A stretch of DNA of 64,000 bases, from assembly GCA_900321655.1 (NCBI GenBank), contig ONWU01000014.1, forward strand, positions 61,208-125,207, read 5' to 3'. The notes below the pieces were generated by a model. That model made no database searches. It worked only from the letters and a program-made list of their open reading frames with translations, and was not told the origin of the DNA. This document shows, piece after piece, positions 43,035-52,642 of this stretch (within the stretch, counting starts at the first letter, position 1; each line of letters begins with the position of its first letter). The position numbers were made by a program, and so were the translations under genes. The DNA is from an uncultured Bacteroidales bacterium (GTDB taxonomy: Bacteria > Bacteroidota > Bacteroidia > Bacteroidales > UBA932).

Positions 43035-43928
43035 TTACACTTTTTGTCTGTCCAGTGCCAACTGCTGCCTGAGTGCATCCAACGATTCAAATTTTATCTC
43101 GTCCCGGATCCTTTTCTTGAATTTTATCCGGATGGGAAGGCCGTAAATATCCTCATCGAAATCCAGGATGTGCGTCTCGATGGTCCTGGCTTTTCCATCC
43201 ACCGTAGGTCTTACGCCGATGTTGCACATTCCCTTGTAGTTTCTGTCCTGACCCTGGATTTCCACCTCGACGGCGTACACCCCGTCCTTCGGGAGAAGTT
43301 TGAGGGGTTCATACAGCTGCATATTGGCCGTAGGGAAGCCGATGGTCCTTCCCAGCTTGTTTCCGGAAACCACCACGCCGTGGAGCGGGTAGTCGTACCC
43401 CAGCATCTTGTTGGCCCTTTCCACATCGCCCTCCTCGATGGCCTTTCGGATCTGCGTGCTGGAAACCGCTTCTCCGTGTGCATAATCCGGCAGCGGTGCA
43501 CACGAAAGCACCGAAAAGTCTATCCGGTGGGCAAATTCCGGCAGCTGTGCACACGCATCGGCCGTGAGCTGGTCACTTCCGACGCGGTTGTCGTACCCCA
43601 TCACCACCATCGTGGCCCCGAAGCTCTTTCTCAGGAAACGGAGGTACTCATCGGCCCTTAACCTTGCGAACTCTTTTGTAAAGGGTATTACCTCTACACG
43701 GTCTATCCCCAGATCCTTGAGGAGTGCCTTCTTTTCCTCTACGGAGGTGAGGAGGCGGAAATCCCGCGCGTCCTGCTGCAGGACGGTTCTGGGATGGGGC
43801 CAGAGCGTGACGACAATGGCCTCCTCTCCCCTTTCACGGGCAGAGGAGACCACAGTCTCTAACACGTGACGATGTCCCAGATGGACTCCGTCAAAAAAGC
43901 CGGTAGTGACTACAGCCACTTCACGCAC
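43035..43928 (-). CDS. ribF: Bifunctional riboflavin kinase / FAD synthetase
   Basis: The 297-residue protein has the nucleotidyltransferase motif GFFDGVHLGH (residues 11-20) and SSTQIRKAIEEGDVERAN in the FAD synthetase half, then the flavokinase half with GRTIGFPTANMQ and the C-terminal IETHILDFDEDIYG. It makes FMN and FAD in the cytoplasm. It overlaps the end of the glycogen synthase/phosphorylase gene by 19 bases and is the last gene of that block. Confidence 0.95.
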   Translation of the reverse strand: MREVAVVTTGFFDGVHLGHRHVLETVVSSARERGEEAIVVTLWPHPRTVLQQDARDFRLLTSVEEKKALLKDLGIDRVEVIPFTKEFARLRADEYLRFLRKSFGATMVVMGYDNRVGSDQLTADACAQLPEFAHRIDFSVLSCAPLPDYAHGEAVSSTQIRKAIEEGDVERANKMLGYDYPLHGVVVSGNKLGRTIGFPTANMQLYEPLKLLPKDGVYAVEVEIQGQDRNYKGMCNIGVRPTVDGKARTIETHILDFDEDIYGLPIRIKFKKRIRDEIKFESLDALRQQLALDRQKV

Positions 43929-46900
43929 TCAAAGCTCTGGCGATGGGCCAGGAGCGGATTCTTGGCAAAGACGCGGGCGCCCACCTGGTAGGCACCGGTC
44001 TTCTCCGGCAACATGCTCACCTCATAAGTGGCCTCACCGTCCTTATAGGAGACAAACTTGAACGGCTGAACCTCCACAATATGCATTTTGCCGTGTTTGT
44101 CCGTCTGGGCGAATACCACCTCTGCGCCCACATCTTCGGGCTTCAGGCCACCCAGCTGCAATTTCATGGAAGCCGTATACGGCTTGGACTGAGTGATGTC
44201 GTAGGATGTTTCAGGGTCGGAACGCCAGGTCCGCTGCACGTTCTCCCACTCGCGGCGCACATGCGTTTTCCAGGCAGCCAGCTCGCGGGCCTTGGCGAAA
44301 TCCTTGGCCATCATGTTCCTGGCATCCTTGGACTGGGGCTCGTAGTACTGGTTGATGTAGTCTGTGAGCATCCGGTTGGTGGTGAAGTTGCAGGCCACCT
44401 GGGCGATGGTATTTTTGATGTAGCCTATCCACTCGGAGCTTCTTCCGGTGGTGCGGTCTACATTGTAATAAGCGGGAGCGATGTCGTTCTCCAGGATCTG
44501 GTAGATGGTGGCGGCGTCCAGCTCGTTCTGGAAGTTGTTGTCCTCGTAGGCCTGCTCGATGGGAAGGGCCCAGCCGGCGCCTTCCTTGTAGCCTTCCACC
44601 CACCAGCCGTCCAGCACGGAGAAGTGCATGGTTCCGTTCATCGCGGCCTTTTCGCCGGAGGTACCGGAAGCTTCCTGGGGACGGGTGGGGTTGTTCATCC
44701 ACACATCCACGCCCTGCACCATCCGCTTCGCGAGGGTGATGTCATATCCGGGCACGAACACGATCTTGCCGATGAAACGGGGATCCTTGGAGATGTCCAC
44801 AATCTGCTTGATCAGGTCCTGACCTGCCTTGTCGGCCGGGTGGGCCTTACCGGCAAAGAGGAACTGCACGGGCTGGTTGGGATTGTTCACAATCTTGTCC
44901 AGACGGTCCAGGTCCCGGAACAGGAGCGTGGCGCGCTTGTACGTAGCAAAGCGGCGGGCAAAGCCGATGGTGAGGACATCGTCCCTGAGGTTGTCCAGGA
45001 TGGTGACAATCTGGGACGGGCTGTAGTGATTGCTGATGGTCTTGTCCTGGAGACGCTCCCTCAGGAAATCTATCAGCTTGGCCTTCAGCTGCTTCTTAAC
45101 GGACCAGACCTCCTTGTCCGGTACATTGTAGATGCCCTCGAAGCAGGATTTGTCGTAGTGGTGGGTGGCAAACTCCGGGCCGAAGACCTTCGCGTGCACG
45201 GGCTTCCACTCGGGGGCGCACCAGGTGGGATAGTGGACACCGTTGGTGACGTAGCTCACGAAGAGTTCCTCCGGCAGGTATCCCGGGTACATATGGGAGA
45301 AGATATCCTGCGAAACCTTGCCGTGCAGCATGGAAACGCCGTTCACATTCTGCGAGATATTGGCGGCGAGGTTGCTCATGGAGAACTTCTCGTCCGGATT
45401 CAGCGGATTGTCCTTGCCCAGGGACATCAGGGTTTCCCAGTCTATCTTCAGACGCTGGGGATAGTGGCCGATGTACTGGCGCAGGAGGCCTTCCTCAAAG
45501 GCGTCGTGACCGGCGGGAACCGGCGTATGGGTGGTGAACAGGGAGCTGGCCCGCACCACTTCCAGGGCCTCGGAGAAGTCCAGGTTGTCTTTTTCAATGT
45601 ATTCTTTCAGGCGCTCCAGGCCGATGAAGGCGGCGTGGCCTTCGTTGCAGTGGTACACCTGGGGATCCAGGCCCAGCTTGCGGAGGGCGCGGATACCGCC
45701 CACACCCAGCAGGAGTTCCTGCTTGAGACGGTTCTCCCAGCTGCCGCCGTAGAGGTGATAGGTTACCTCACGGTCTTCGGGAAGGTTGGCCTCGTAGTCT
45801 GCATCCATCAGGATCAGATCCGTCCGGCCCACTTCCACCTTCCACAGGCGGGCGGTGATATTACGGCCCGGGAAAGCCACGGAGGTGGTGACCCAGTTGC
45901 CGTCCTTGTCCAGCACGGGCACGGCAGGAATCTTGGTGAAATCCTGGGCGTCGTAACCGGCTACCTGGTATCCCTGGGCGCTGAGCACCTGGTTGAAGTA
46001 ACCGTAGCGGTACAGAAGACCCACGGCCACCAGATTGGTGTTCATGTCGGAGGTTTCCTTGAGGTAGTCTCCGGCCAGGATGCCCAGGCCGCCGCTGTAG
46101 ATCTTAAGGGAGGTATCCAGACCGTATTCCATGCAGAAATACGCGATGGAAGGATCCTTCCTCTGGGCCTTGGCAGCCATATAAGTATCGAACTCGTCCA
46201 GGACGTTCTTCATGCGTCCCAGGAATTCGGAGTCTTCGGAAAGCTGCTGGAAACGCTTGATACTCACGGTATCCAGCACCACCAGCGGGTTGTGGCCGCT
46301 CTTGTGCCACACTTCAGGGTCAATGGATCTGAACAAGTCCTTCGCGCTCTCATTCCAGCACCACCAGAGGTTCTTGGAGAGTTTCTCCAGGCGGGAGAGT
46401 TTTTCGGGAAGGTGTCGGGTTACCAGGATGCTTCTCCAGTTGGGGTTGGTAACGTCGGCTTTAAAATATTGCATAGTCTTCTTTTGGGATTTGTAGGATT
46501 CCGCCTTGTCCTTCACCTTGGAAAGGGCGATGGAATAGGCCTCCTTATAATAAATAATCTGGTTGGTCCAGAGGGCGATCTGGGCCACCTCCCGGGCATT
46601 TTCCCGGTATTGGTCTCTTTCTTCACGCGGAAGGCCGGCCATTTCCTTCACGCGGGCCACCACGCCTTCCACCACCTCGTTGTAGTTCTCGTCGTCCCGG
46701 TCCAGCACGGTGATGCCGGGATGCTCTCCCTTGTAGTGGGAGCGCACCCACATACCGAAGCCCGCCAGGGTGGTGGTGAGGGTGGGAACGCGGAAGGCCA
46801 GGGCCTCCAGCGGGGTGTATCCCCAGGGCTCGTAATAGGAGGGGAACAGGGCCAGGTCCATTCCGCAGAGGAGGTCGTAATAGGGCATATTGAACACCCC

Positions 46901-48148
46901 GTCGTCCCCATTGAGGTACGAAGGAATGAAATACACCTTCACCTTGTCTCCGGGGGTATTGGTGAGCCCCACTTCGCGGAGCCGATGGGTGATGGTATCG
47001 TATTCCGCATTCATCAGGACGTGGGACGTCTGCGTGCGGTACTCCGGATTGCCACCGCCTCCCAGGCGGGCCACCAGTTCCCTCTCCGGACCGTGGTGGC
47101 CGGAAGGAATCATAATGAAAGCCTGGATGCTGCGGCCCTCGTATTCCGAGTGGTTGATCCGGGAGAGGGCATCGATGAATACGTCAATCCCCTTGTTGTG
47201 GTATTCGTAGCGACCGCCAATGCCGATAAAGAGGGCATTGGAGGGCACCTGCTCTGCACTCATAGCCGTCGCCACCTCTACCAGGCGGTCTCTGGCGGCG
47301 TCGTGCAGCTTCACGTATTCCTGGTCCGTAGCGGGGGTAAAGCTGTTCTCGAAGCCGTTGGGCGTCACCACATCCACCGGGCGTCCCAGGAACTGGGCGC
47401 ACTCCTTGGCCGTGATCTCGCTCACCGTGGTGAAGGCATCGGCATTCTGGGCCGATGTCTTTTCCAGGGAATAGATGGCCGTCACATTGAAGCGGCGGGC
47501 CATCTCGTCTCCGTCATACTGCTCTATATTATTATAGAGGGGAAGGTTGTTGCCGGCGAGGCATCTTCCCATCATCGTGGCGTGGGTGGTGAAGACCGTG
47601 GCCACAGGCACATCGGCCTTTTTCAGCTGAAGCACGCCGGCGCCGGTCTGCCACTCGTGGAACTGGGCCACCACCTTTTCTCCTCCTTGGAGATTATAGT
47701 GGCAGAAGCTCTCTATCACGCGGCCGGCCAGGATACCGAACACGGCCGATTCCTTATAGTCCCAGTTGCCGGAGAGGGAATCCACTCCGAAGTCTTTCCA
47801 GAGGTCTCCCAGGATGGCATCGGCCTCCGGGAGATGCTGCTTGTAATCCACCAGGATGGCCAGGGGCTTTCCGGGAATGTTCCATCTTCCCACGCGGAAG
47901 ACCAACCCTTCGCTGCGGGCCTGCTCCTTCCAGGAGCGGTACAACCTAGGGTCTTCCAGGAAATCCGGGTTGCCGGCGCGGTGCATCCAGACATCGGGGC
48001 CGATGAAGATGTGCCGCCTGCCCAGCTCGGACTGCAGATGGAGTGCCTTGGTGGCAATCACGGTATAGATACCGCCCACCTTGTTACACACTTCCCAACT
48101 AACCTCAAACAGGTAATCTGCCTGTATCAACTCTTTCTTTTTTGCCAT
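43910..48148 (-). CDS. Glycogen synthase (GT3-like) / alpha-glucan phosphorylase (GT35) fusion
   Basis: This 1,412-residue protein has two enzyme halves. Residues 1 to about 545 resemble eukaryote-type GT3 glycogen synthase (VSWEVCNKVGGIYTVIATKA, YEPWGYTPLEALAFRVPTLT). From about residue 559 (MQYFKADVTNPNWRS) the protein is a short-form alpha-glucan phosphorylase with NEGHAAFIGLERL, TNGVHYPTW and the pyridoxal-phosphate region EASGTSGEKAAMNGTMHFS containing the Schiff-base Lys. One half extends and the other phosphorolyses alpha-1,4 chains. Such fusions are known in Bacteroidota. The gene follows GH57 by 6 bases. Confidence 0.92.
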   Translation of the reverse strand: MAKKKELIQADYLFEVSWEVCNKVGGIYTVIATKALHLQSELGRRHIFIGPDVWMHRAGNPDFLEDPRLYRSWKEQARSEGLVFRVGRWNIPGKPLAILVDYKQHLPEADAILGDLWKDFGVDSLSGNWDYKESAVFGILAGRVIESFCHYNLQGGEKVVAQFHEWQTGAGVLQLKKADVPVATVFTTHATMMGRCLAGNNLPLYNNIEQYDGDEMARRFNVTAIYSLEKTSAQNADAFTTVSEITAKECAQFLGRPVDVVTPNGFENSFTPATDQEYVKLHDAARDRLVEVATAMSAEQVPSNALFIGIGGRYEYHNKGIDVFIDALSRINHSEYEGRSIQAFIMIPSGHHGPERELVARLGGGGNPEYRTQTSHVLMNAEYDTITHRLREVGLTNTPGDKVKVYFIPSYLNGDDGVFNMPYYDLLCGMDLALFPSYYEPWGYTPLEALAFRVPTLTTTLAGFGMWVRSHYKGEHPGITVLDRDDENYNEVVEGVVARVKEMAGLPREERDQYRENAREVAQIALWTNQIIYYKEAYSIALSKVKDKAESYKSQKKTMQYFKADVTNPNWRSILVTRHLPEKLSRLEKLSKNLWWCWNESAKDLFRSIDPEVWHKSGHNPLVVLDTVSIKRFQQLSEDSEFLGRMKNVLDEFDTYMAAKAQRKDPSIAYFCMEYGLDTSLKIYSGGLGILAGDYLKETSDMNTNLVAVGLLYRYGYFNQVLSAQGYQVAGYDAQDFTKIPAVPVLDKDGNWVTTSVAFPGRNITARLWKVEVGRTDLILMDADYEANLPEDREVTYHLYGGSWENRLKQELLLGVGGIRALRKLGLDPQVYHCNEGHAAFIGLERLKEYIEKDNLDFSEALEVVRASSLFTTHTPVPAGHDAFEEGLLRQYIGHYPQRLKIDWETLMSLGKDNPLNPDEKFSMSNLAANISQNVNGVSMLHGKVSQDIFSHMYPGYLPEELFVSYVTNGVHYPTWCAPEWKPVHAKVFGPEFATHHYDKSCFEGIYNVPDKEVWSVKKQLKAKLIDFLRERLQDKTISNHYSPSQIVTILDNLRDDVLTIGFARRFATYKRATLLFRDLDRLDKIVNNPNQPVQFLFAGKAHPADKAGQDLIKQIVDISKDPRFIGKIVFVPGYDITLAKRMVQGVDVWMNNPTRPQEASGTSGEKAAMNGTMHFSVLDGWWVEGYKEGAGWALPIEQAYEDNNFQNELDAATIYQILENDIAPAYYNVDRTTGRSSEWIGYIKNTIAQVACNFTTNRMLTDYINQYYEPQSKDARNMMAKDFAKARELAAWKTHVRREWENVQRTWRSDPETSYDITQSKPYTASMKLQLGGLKPEDVGAEVVFAQTDKHGKMHIVEVQPFKFVSYKDGEATYEVSMLPEKTGAYQVGARVFAKNPLLAHRQSFECVKWL

Positions 48149-48154
48149 CGGCCT

Positions 48155-49405
48155 CTACTTCTTCTTCGCCTTCTTGATCTCCTTGTTCACCGTTTCCTTC
48201 ACATCCAGCGCTGCACGCTTTTCGTCCAGGCGGATCTGGAAATCGGAAATGACATTCATATAGTTGATGAAAGCCTCGTAGGGAGTGTCGTACGGGTTGA
48301 AATACTTATGCACCTCTCCGTCGGAGAAGAACTTGGTGCACATATAATAGAAATGGTCGCTTTCCTGGAGATGGCCCCAGTCTGCATACAGGTCTTCGTC
48401 ATTCACGATGGCCAGCTTCTCCTTCATCGCATACACCTTGGCGTAGGCCTCGCTCTGGAGCTCGTTGCCCAGCCAGGCAGTGACGTCCCTCTCTTCATCG
48501 GCCCAGGAGATAGGATCCTCCACGGCGATGTCCGATACGGGTTTGTACTTTTTCACTATCTCCGCAGGCGTTGCGAAGCCGAAGGTTCCATCCGCCAGGA
48601 CGGCACCGGGCAGGGCCTTCATAAAGTCGAAGATGCCGCTTTCCTCGCTCTGGTGCTCTCCGAAGGTTTCGTAGTCCATAAAGAGGTTCACGATGTCCCC
48701 TTCCTTGGCACTCTCCTTCATCCAGTTCACGTACTTCTCCGCCGTGAGGGGCCACATGTTCCATCCCTTGTTGGAGAAACGGAAGGCGATGTCGTCCGAG
48801 AGGGAGTAGTTCCTCAGGAGGAGTTTCAGCTTGGGCTGGGTTTCGCTGGTGTACACGTAGTTGGGGCTCTGCCAGCCCATGATGTGGCGGGCGCCCTCGG
48901 TGAGCATGGTCTTGTAACCCATCTCGTACACCTGCTCGCCGATGCTGTTGGAGTAGATGAGCTCCGTGTTGCGGAAGGTGACGGGCTTCACACCGAAGAG
49001 TTCCTCGATGAGGGCGGCGTGCTTCTGCACCTGGTGACGGAACTCCGAATCCGAAGCAAGGGAAGCCAGGGAGTGGTAGTACGTTTCGGCCAGGAACTCC
49101 ACCTTGCCGGTGGCGGCGAGGGCGCGGAAGCTGTCTATCACCTCCGGGGCAAAGCGCTGGAACTGCTCCAGGGCGCTGCCGGAGATGGAATAGGCAATCT
49201 TGAACTTGCCCTTGTACTGGTTGATGAGCTCCAGCATGAGCTTATTCATCGGGAGGTAGCACTTCTGGGCCACGCGGCGCAGGATGGTGCGGTTGGCAAA
49301 ATCGTCATAATAATGCGAATCTTTGCCGATATCGAAGAATCTGTACAGGCGGAGCCGGGTGGGCTGGTGAACCTGGAAATACAGGCAGATACTCTTGGAT
49401 GCCAT
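48155..49405 (-). CDS. GH57-family glycoside hydrolase (alpha-amylase/4-alpha-glucanotransferase type)
   Basis: The 416-residue protein begins ICLYFQVHQPTRLRLYRFFD, the GH57 start with its conserved HxH-like QVHQP motif. The catalytic nucleophile is in TFRNTELIYSN (Glu148) and the acid/base Asp in NLFMDYETFGEHQ (about residue 245). GH57 enzymes act on alpha-1,4-glucans. In this cluster it most likely trims or rearranges glycogen inside the cell, as no signal peptide is present. It lies between the GT4 gene and the synthase/phosphorylase fusion with 6-base gaps. Confidence 0.92.
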   Translation of the reverse strand: MASKSICLYFQVHQPTRLRLYRFFDIGKDSHYYDDFANRTILRRVAQKCYLPMNKLMLELINQYKGKFKIAYSISGSALEQFQRFAPEVIDSFRALAATGKVEFLAETYYHSLASLASDSEFRHQVQKHAALIEELFGVKPVTFRNTELIYSNSIGEQVYEMGYKTMLTEGARHIMGWQSPNYVYTSETQPKLKLLLRNYSLSDDIAFRFSNKGWNMWPLTAEKYVNWMKESAKEGDIVNLFMDYETFGEHQSEESGIFDFMKALPGAVLADGTFGFATPAEIVKKYKPVSDIAVEDPISWADEERDVTAWLGNELQSEAYAKVYAMKEKLAIVNDEDLYADWGHLQESDHFYYMCTKFFSDGEVHKYFNPYDTPYEAFINYMNVISDFQIRLDEKRAALDVKETVNKEIKKAKKK

Positions 49406-49411
49406 AATATC

Positions 49412-50701
49412 TTATTTTACTACTGATTCATATACTTTCTTGAGCTTCGCGGTGGCGCCGTTCCACTTGAGGGCGTTCACCTCGTCGTAACCCATACGGG
49501 CGCTGAAGTCTGCCAGGGCAGGGTAAGAGAGGAGGGCGTAGATGTCGTCGGCCATCGCATCCACATCCCAGAAGTCCACCTTGAAGGCGTATTTGAGCAC
49601 CTCGGCGGCGCCGGACTGCTTGGAAATGATGGACGGAACGCCCGTACGCATGGCCTCCAGCGGGGAAATGCCGAAGGGCTCCGAGATGGAAGGCATGATG
49701 TACACGTCCGAGAGGGCGAACATCTTCTGGACATCAGCCCCGCGGAGAAAGCCGGTGAAATGGAAGTGGTCGCTGATGCCCAGGCGGGCGACGTGGCGGA
49801 TGGAGCGGTTCATCATGTCTCCGCTGCCGGCCATCACGAAGCGGACGTTCTTGGTACGCTTGAGCACCTTGGCGGCGGCTTCAATGAAGTATTCCGGGCC
49901 TTTCTGGTAGGTGATACGGCCGAGGAAGGTTACCACAGGCTCCTTCACTCCCCTTTCCACCACCAGGTTCTCCCGGCCGCTGAAGTCTACGGCGTTGTGC
50001 ACCGTAATCACCTTGGCGGGGTCTATTCCATAGCGGTTGATGACGGTGGCGCGGGTGAGGTCACTCACGGTGACCACCTTGTCGGCCATCTCCATTCCCT
50101 TTTTCTCTATGGCGAAGACGCGGGTGTCTATGTTGTCCACGCTGCCGCGGTCGAAGGAAGTGGCGTGCACGTGGATCACCAGCGGCTTGCCGGTGAGTTC
50201 CTTGGCGGCGATGCCGGCGTAGTACGTGAGCCAGTCGTGAGCGTGGATGACGTCGAACTCATCCTTCCTCTGGAGGGCGATGGTACCGCCCACCATGGCG
50301 TAGCGGGCCACCTCTTCCATCAGGTTGGCGCCGTACTTGCCGGAGAACTTGTATTTCTGGCCGAAGCTGATGGAGAAATCCTTCACCTGGCGCTTCTTGT
50401 CCTCTTCCACCAGTTTGCCAAACTCCGAAGGGTCTGCGTAGGGCACCAGGTTGGAGCCGATGTGGATGAATTTCACCTTGTCCAGGTATTCTTCCACGGT
50501 CTCCGACACGCTGTCCACGGGCACGTCCGAAGCGTTGATGATGGTGGTGGCACTCTGGTCTTCGTCACCGGAGGCCGACGGCATCACGAAAAGGGTTTCC
50601 ACGCCGTTGTAGGCGAGGCCCTTCACGATGCCTTCGCAAGCCGTTCCCAGACCGCCTGCGATGTGGGGAGGAAACTCCCAACCGAACATTAATACTCTCA
50701 T
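49412..50701 (-). CDS. GT4-family glycosyltransferase (glycogen synthase-like)
   Basis: The 429-residue GT-B glycosyltransferase begins MRVLMFGWEFPPHIAGGLGT, which contains the donor-loop Gly-rich motif found in GlgA-like and GT4 enzymes. It has VIHAHDWLTYYAG mid-way and the retaining motif EPFGISPLEAMRTGVPSIIS near the C-terminus. In Bacteroidota glycogen clusters this gene is usually called a glycogen synthase or GT4 enzyme. The exact acceptor and donor are not known. It starts 3 bases after the debranching enzyme stop. Confidence 0.88.
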   Translation of the reverse strand: MRVLMFGWEFPPHIAGGLGTACEGIVKGLAYNGVETLFVMPSASGDEDQSATTIINASDVPVDSVSETVEEYLDKVKFIHIGSNLVPYADPSEFGKLVEEDKKRQVKDFSISFGQKYKFSGKYGANLMEEVARYAMVGGTIALQRKDEFDVIHAHDWLTYYAGIAAKELTGKPLVIHVHATSFDRGSVDNIDTRVFAIEKKGMEMADKVVTVSDLTRATVINRYGIDPAKVITVHNAVDFSGRENLVVERGVKEPVVTFLGRITYQKGPEYFIEAAAKVLKRTKNVRFVMAGSGDMMNRSIRHVARLGISDHFHFTGFLRGADVQKMFALSDVYIMPSISEPFGISPLEAMRTGVPSIISKQSGAAEVLKYAFKVDFWDVDAMADDIYALLSYPALADFSARMGYDEVNALKWNGATAKLKKVYESVVK

Positions 50702-50704
50702 AGC

Positions 50705-52633
50705 TTAGTCCTCCCTGTATTGGTCGATGAGCCAGTTGATATTCAGGAGTGCGGCGGTGGTCATCGCCGACGAAATGGCCCCGTGGGGTTCGTGCGGCGG
50801 GTCTCCGTCGTAGAGTTCGGAGAAGCAGCCCACGCCGTGCTTGGAGAGATCTTCGTAGAAGCCTTCCGTGAGCCATTCGGCCCTTCTGACAAAGCTGGAG
50901 CCCATCATATTGAAGCTGGCATAGCAGAATTGGGACAGCAGGAAAGGCCAGGCGCAGCCGTTGTGGTAGGCCTCGTCCCTTTCCAGCTGGGAGCCCTCGT
51001 ACACACCCTTGTAGCGGATGTCGCGGGGGCTGAGGGTGCGGATACCGCGGCGGGTCACCAACTCTGCATTCACCAGGCGCATCACCTCGCTCACCACCTC
51101 GTCAGACACGCAGCGGTGGTCCAGGGATACGGCCCACAGCTGGTTGGGACGGAGTTCCAGGTGCTGGCCTCCGTTGTCCACGTAGTCTGCCAGGAAGCCC
51201 AGATCCGGGTTCCAGAAGGTTCTTTCGTAGTTTTTCTCGATGAGTTCCTTCACCGGGGTCCATTTCTTGGAGAAGGCGCTGGTTTTCTTCTCGTGCTCCA
51301 GGGCGAAGCAGATGGCGTTGTACCACAGGGCGTTGGTTTCCACCTGGTAACCGGCGCGTTCCGTGACGGCGCGGCCGCCGATGTAGGCGTTCATCCAGGT
51401 GAGGGCCACACCGTCCTTCTGGGCCCAGAGAAGGCCGTTGGGGAGCATGGCTATTTCCTGGCGGTTGCCGGGGAGATAGCTCTCGATAATGGTTTTCATT
51501 GTGGAGCCGTACTTGTCCCAAACCGCCTTGTCCTTGCCCGTGAAGGCAATGTACTGCTGCAGGGTAACGGCCATAAACAGCGGGGCCTCCACCTGCGTGG
51601 TACGGCAGGTAAGGCGCTCCTGGTTTTCCTTGATCAGGTTGTCCAGGATTTCCTCAAATTCCTTGGGGCTGTTCTTTCCATACAGGGTGAGACCGGGAAG
51701 GGCCACCAGGGTCTCTCTCAGAAGACCCGTGAACAGCCAGCTGTAACCGGCCACCACACGCTTGACGCCGCCGTCTTCCCGGATGAGGGTATCGGCCTGG
51801 CGCACCAGCTGGTCGCGGAAGGAGTTGATGGGGCCGATTTTCTCCACCACCGCGGTGAAGCGGCGCTTGAGGGAGGAGGCATTCACCGGGGCACCGGCCG
51901 ATGCGCTTACCACCAGGGTGTCTCCGCTGTGGAGGTCCACCTCGAAGGAACCGGCCTGCAGAAGATCTTCCCGGCAGTCGAAGCCGCGGCGCATCTCGTC
52001 CGAATAGGTGATCCCCTTGTACCAGACGGGATTGGCCTTGTAGGAAGCAGTAGAAGTGCTGAGCTGGATGTTCAGCGTGGGGAAGCCCTCATACAGGCAG
52101 AAAGCCGCGCCGTTCTGGACGGGCGTGAACTCCGTGTTGGCCACAGCGTTCTCCTGGGTGAGGCCGTGGATATTGCGGAAGGCCAGGAAGGGCTTCAGCT
52201 CCAGCTTCACCTTGGCGGGCGCGTTCACCAGCTCGTACTGAATCATCAGCTGGTCTTCGTCCGGGCTCAGGACAATCTTCTTGCGGAAGACAATTTCCCC
52301 AATCTTGTACGTGACACAGGGCACGGGATCTGCGTCGAAGTCCACGATGTACTTGTGACCGCGGGGTTCGTACACTTCTCCGTAGCAGTGGATTCCCAGG
52401 TTGAAGCGCTTGCCGCGAAGGGTAAGGCTCTCGTCCAGGGAACTGAGCAACACGTGCCGATAGCCACCGAATTGTTCTACCGGAACCGCCAGCAGGCCGT
52501 GGTAACGCCGGGTGTTACACGTAACGATGGACGTGTTGCAGCAGGCGCCGGTCTTGTTGGCCAGGATGATCTCTCTCTTGAGGGAATACGAGAGATTCAC
52601 CAGTTCCGACTTGTTGAATTTCAAAAAAGCCAT
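50705..52633 (-). CDS. Glycogen debranching enzyme (amylo-alpha-1,6-glucosidase type)
   Basis: The 642-residue protein has an N-terminal GDE-type domain (NTSIVTCNTRRYHGLLAVPV) and an (alpha/alpha)6 barrel C-terminal half with RVVAGYSWLFTGLLRETLVA, ALWYNAICFALEHEKKTS and DEAYHNGCAWPFLLSQFCY, matching amylo-1,6-glucosidases of the archaeal/Bacteroidota type. It would remove alpha-1,6 branch stubs from glycogen. It lies 9 bases after the branching enzyme stop. Confidence 0.92.
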   Translation of the reverse strand: MAFLKFNKSELVNLSYSLKREIILANKTGACCNTSIVTCNTRRYHGLLAVPVEQFGGYRHVLLSSLDESLTLRGKRFNLGIHCYGEVYEPRGHKYIVDFDADPVPCVTYKIGEIVFRKKIVLSPDEDQLMIQYELVNAPAKVKLELKPFLAFRNIHGLTQENAVANTEFTPVQNGAAFCLYEGFPTLNIQLSTSTASYKANPVWYKGITYSDEMRRGFDCREDLLQAGSFEVDLHSGDTLVVSASAGAPVNASSLKRRFTAVVEKIGPINSFRDQLVRQADTLIREDGGVKRVVAGYSWLFTGLLRETLVALPGLTLYGKNSPKEFEEILDNLIKENQERLTCRTTQVEAPLFMAVTLQQYIAFTGKDKAVWDKYGSTMKTIIESYLPGNRQEIAMLPNGLLWAQKDGVALTWMNAYIGGRAVTERAGYQVETNALWYNAICFALEHEKKTSAFSKKWTPVKELIEKNYERTFWNPDLGFLADYVDNGGQHLELRPNQLWAVSLDHRCVSDEVVSEVMRLVNAELVTRRGIRTLSPRDIRYKGVYEGSQLERDEAYHNGCAWPFLLSQFCYASFNMMGSSFVRRAEWLTEGFYEDLSKHGVGCFSELYDGDPPHEPHGAISSAMTTAALLNINWLIDQYRED

Positions 52634-52642
52634 AATATCTTT

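Noticed and set aside
43943-49426. A very long plus-strand open frame (over 1,800 codons) opposite the glycogen genes, and similar long antisense frames at 324-2474, 8251-10233 and 18256-21522.
   Set aside because: They lie exactly opposite well-supported genes, have low-complexity Gly/His/Gln/Val-rich composition and no domains. They arise from GC-rich codon use on the real strand.
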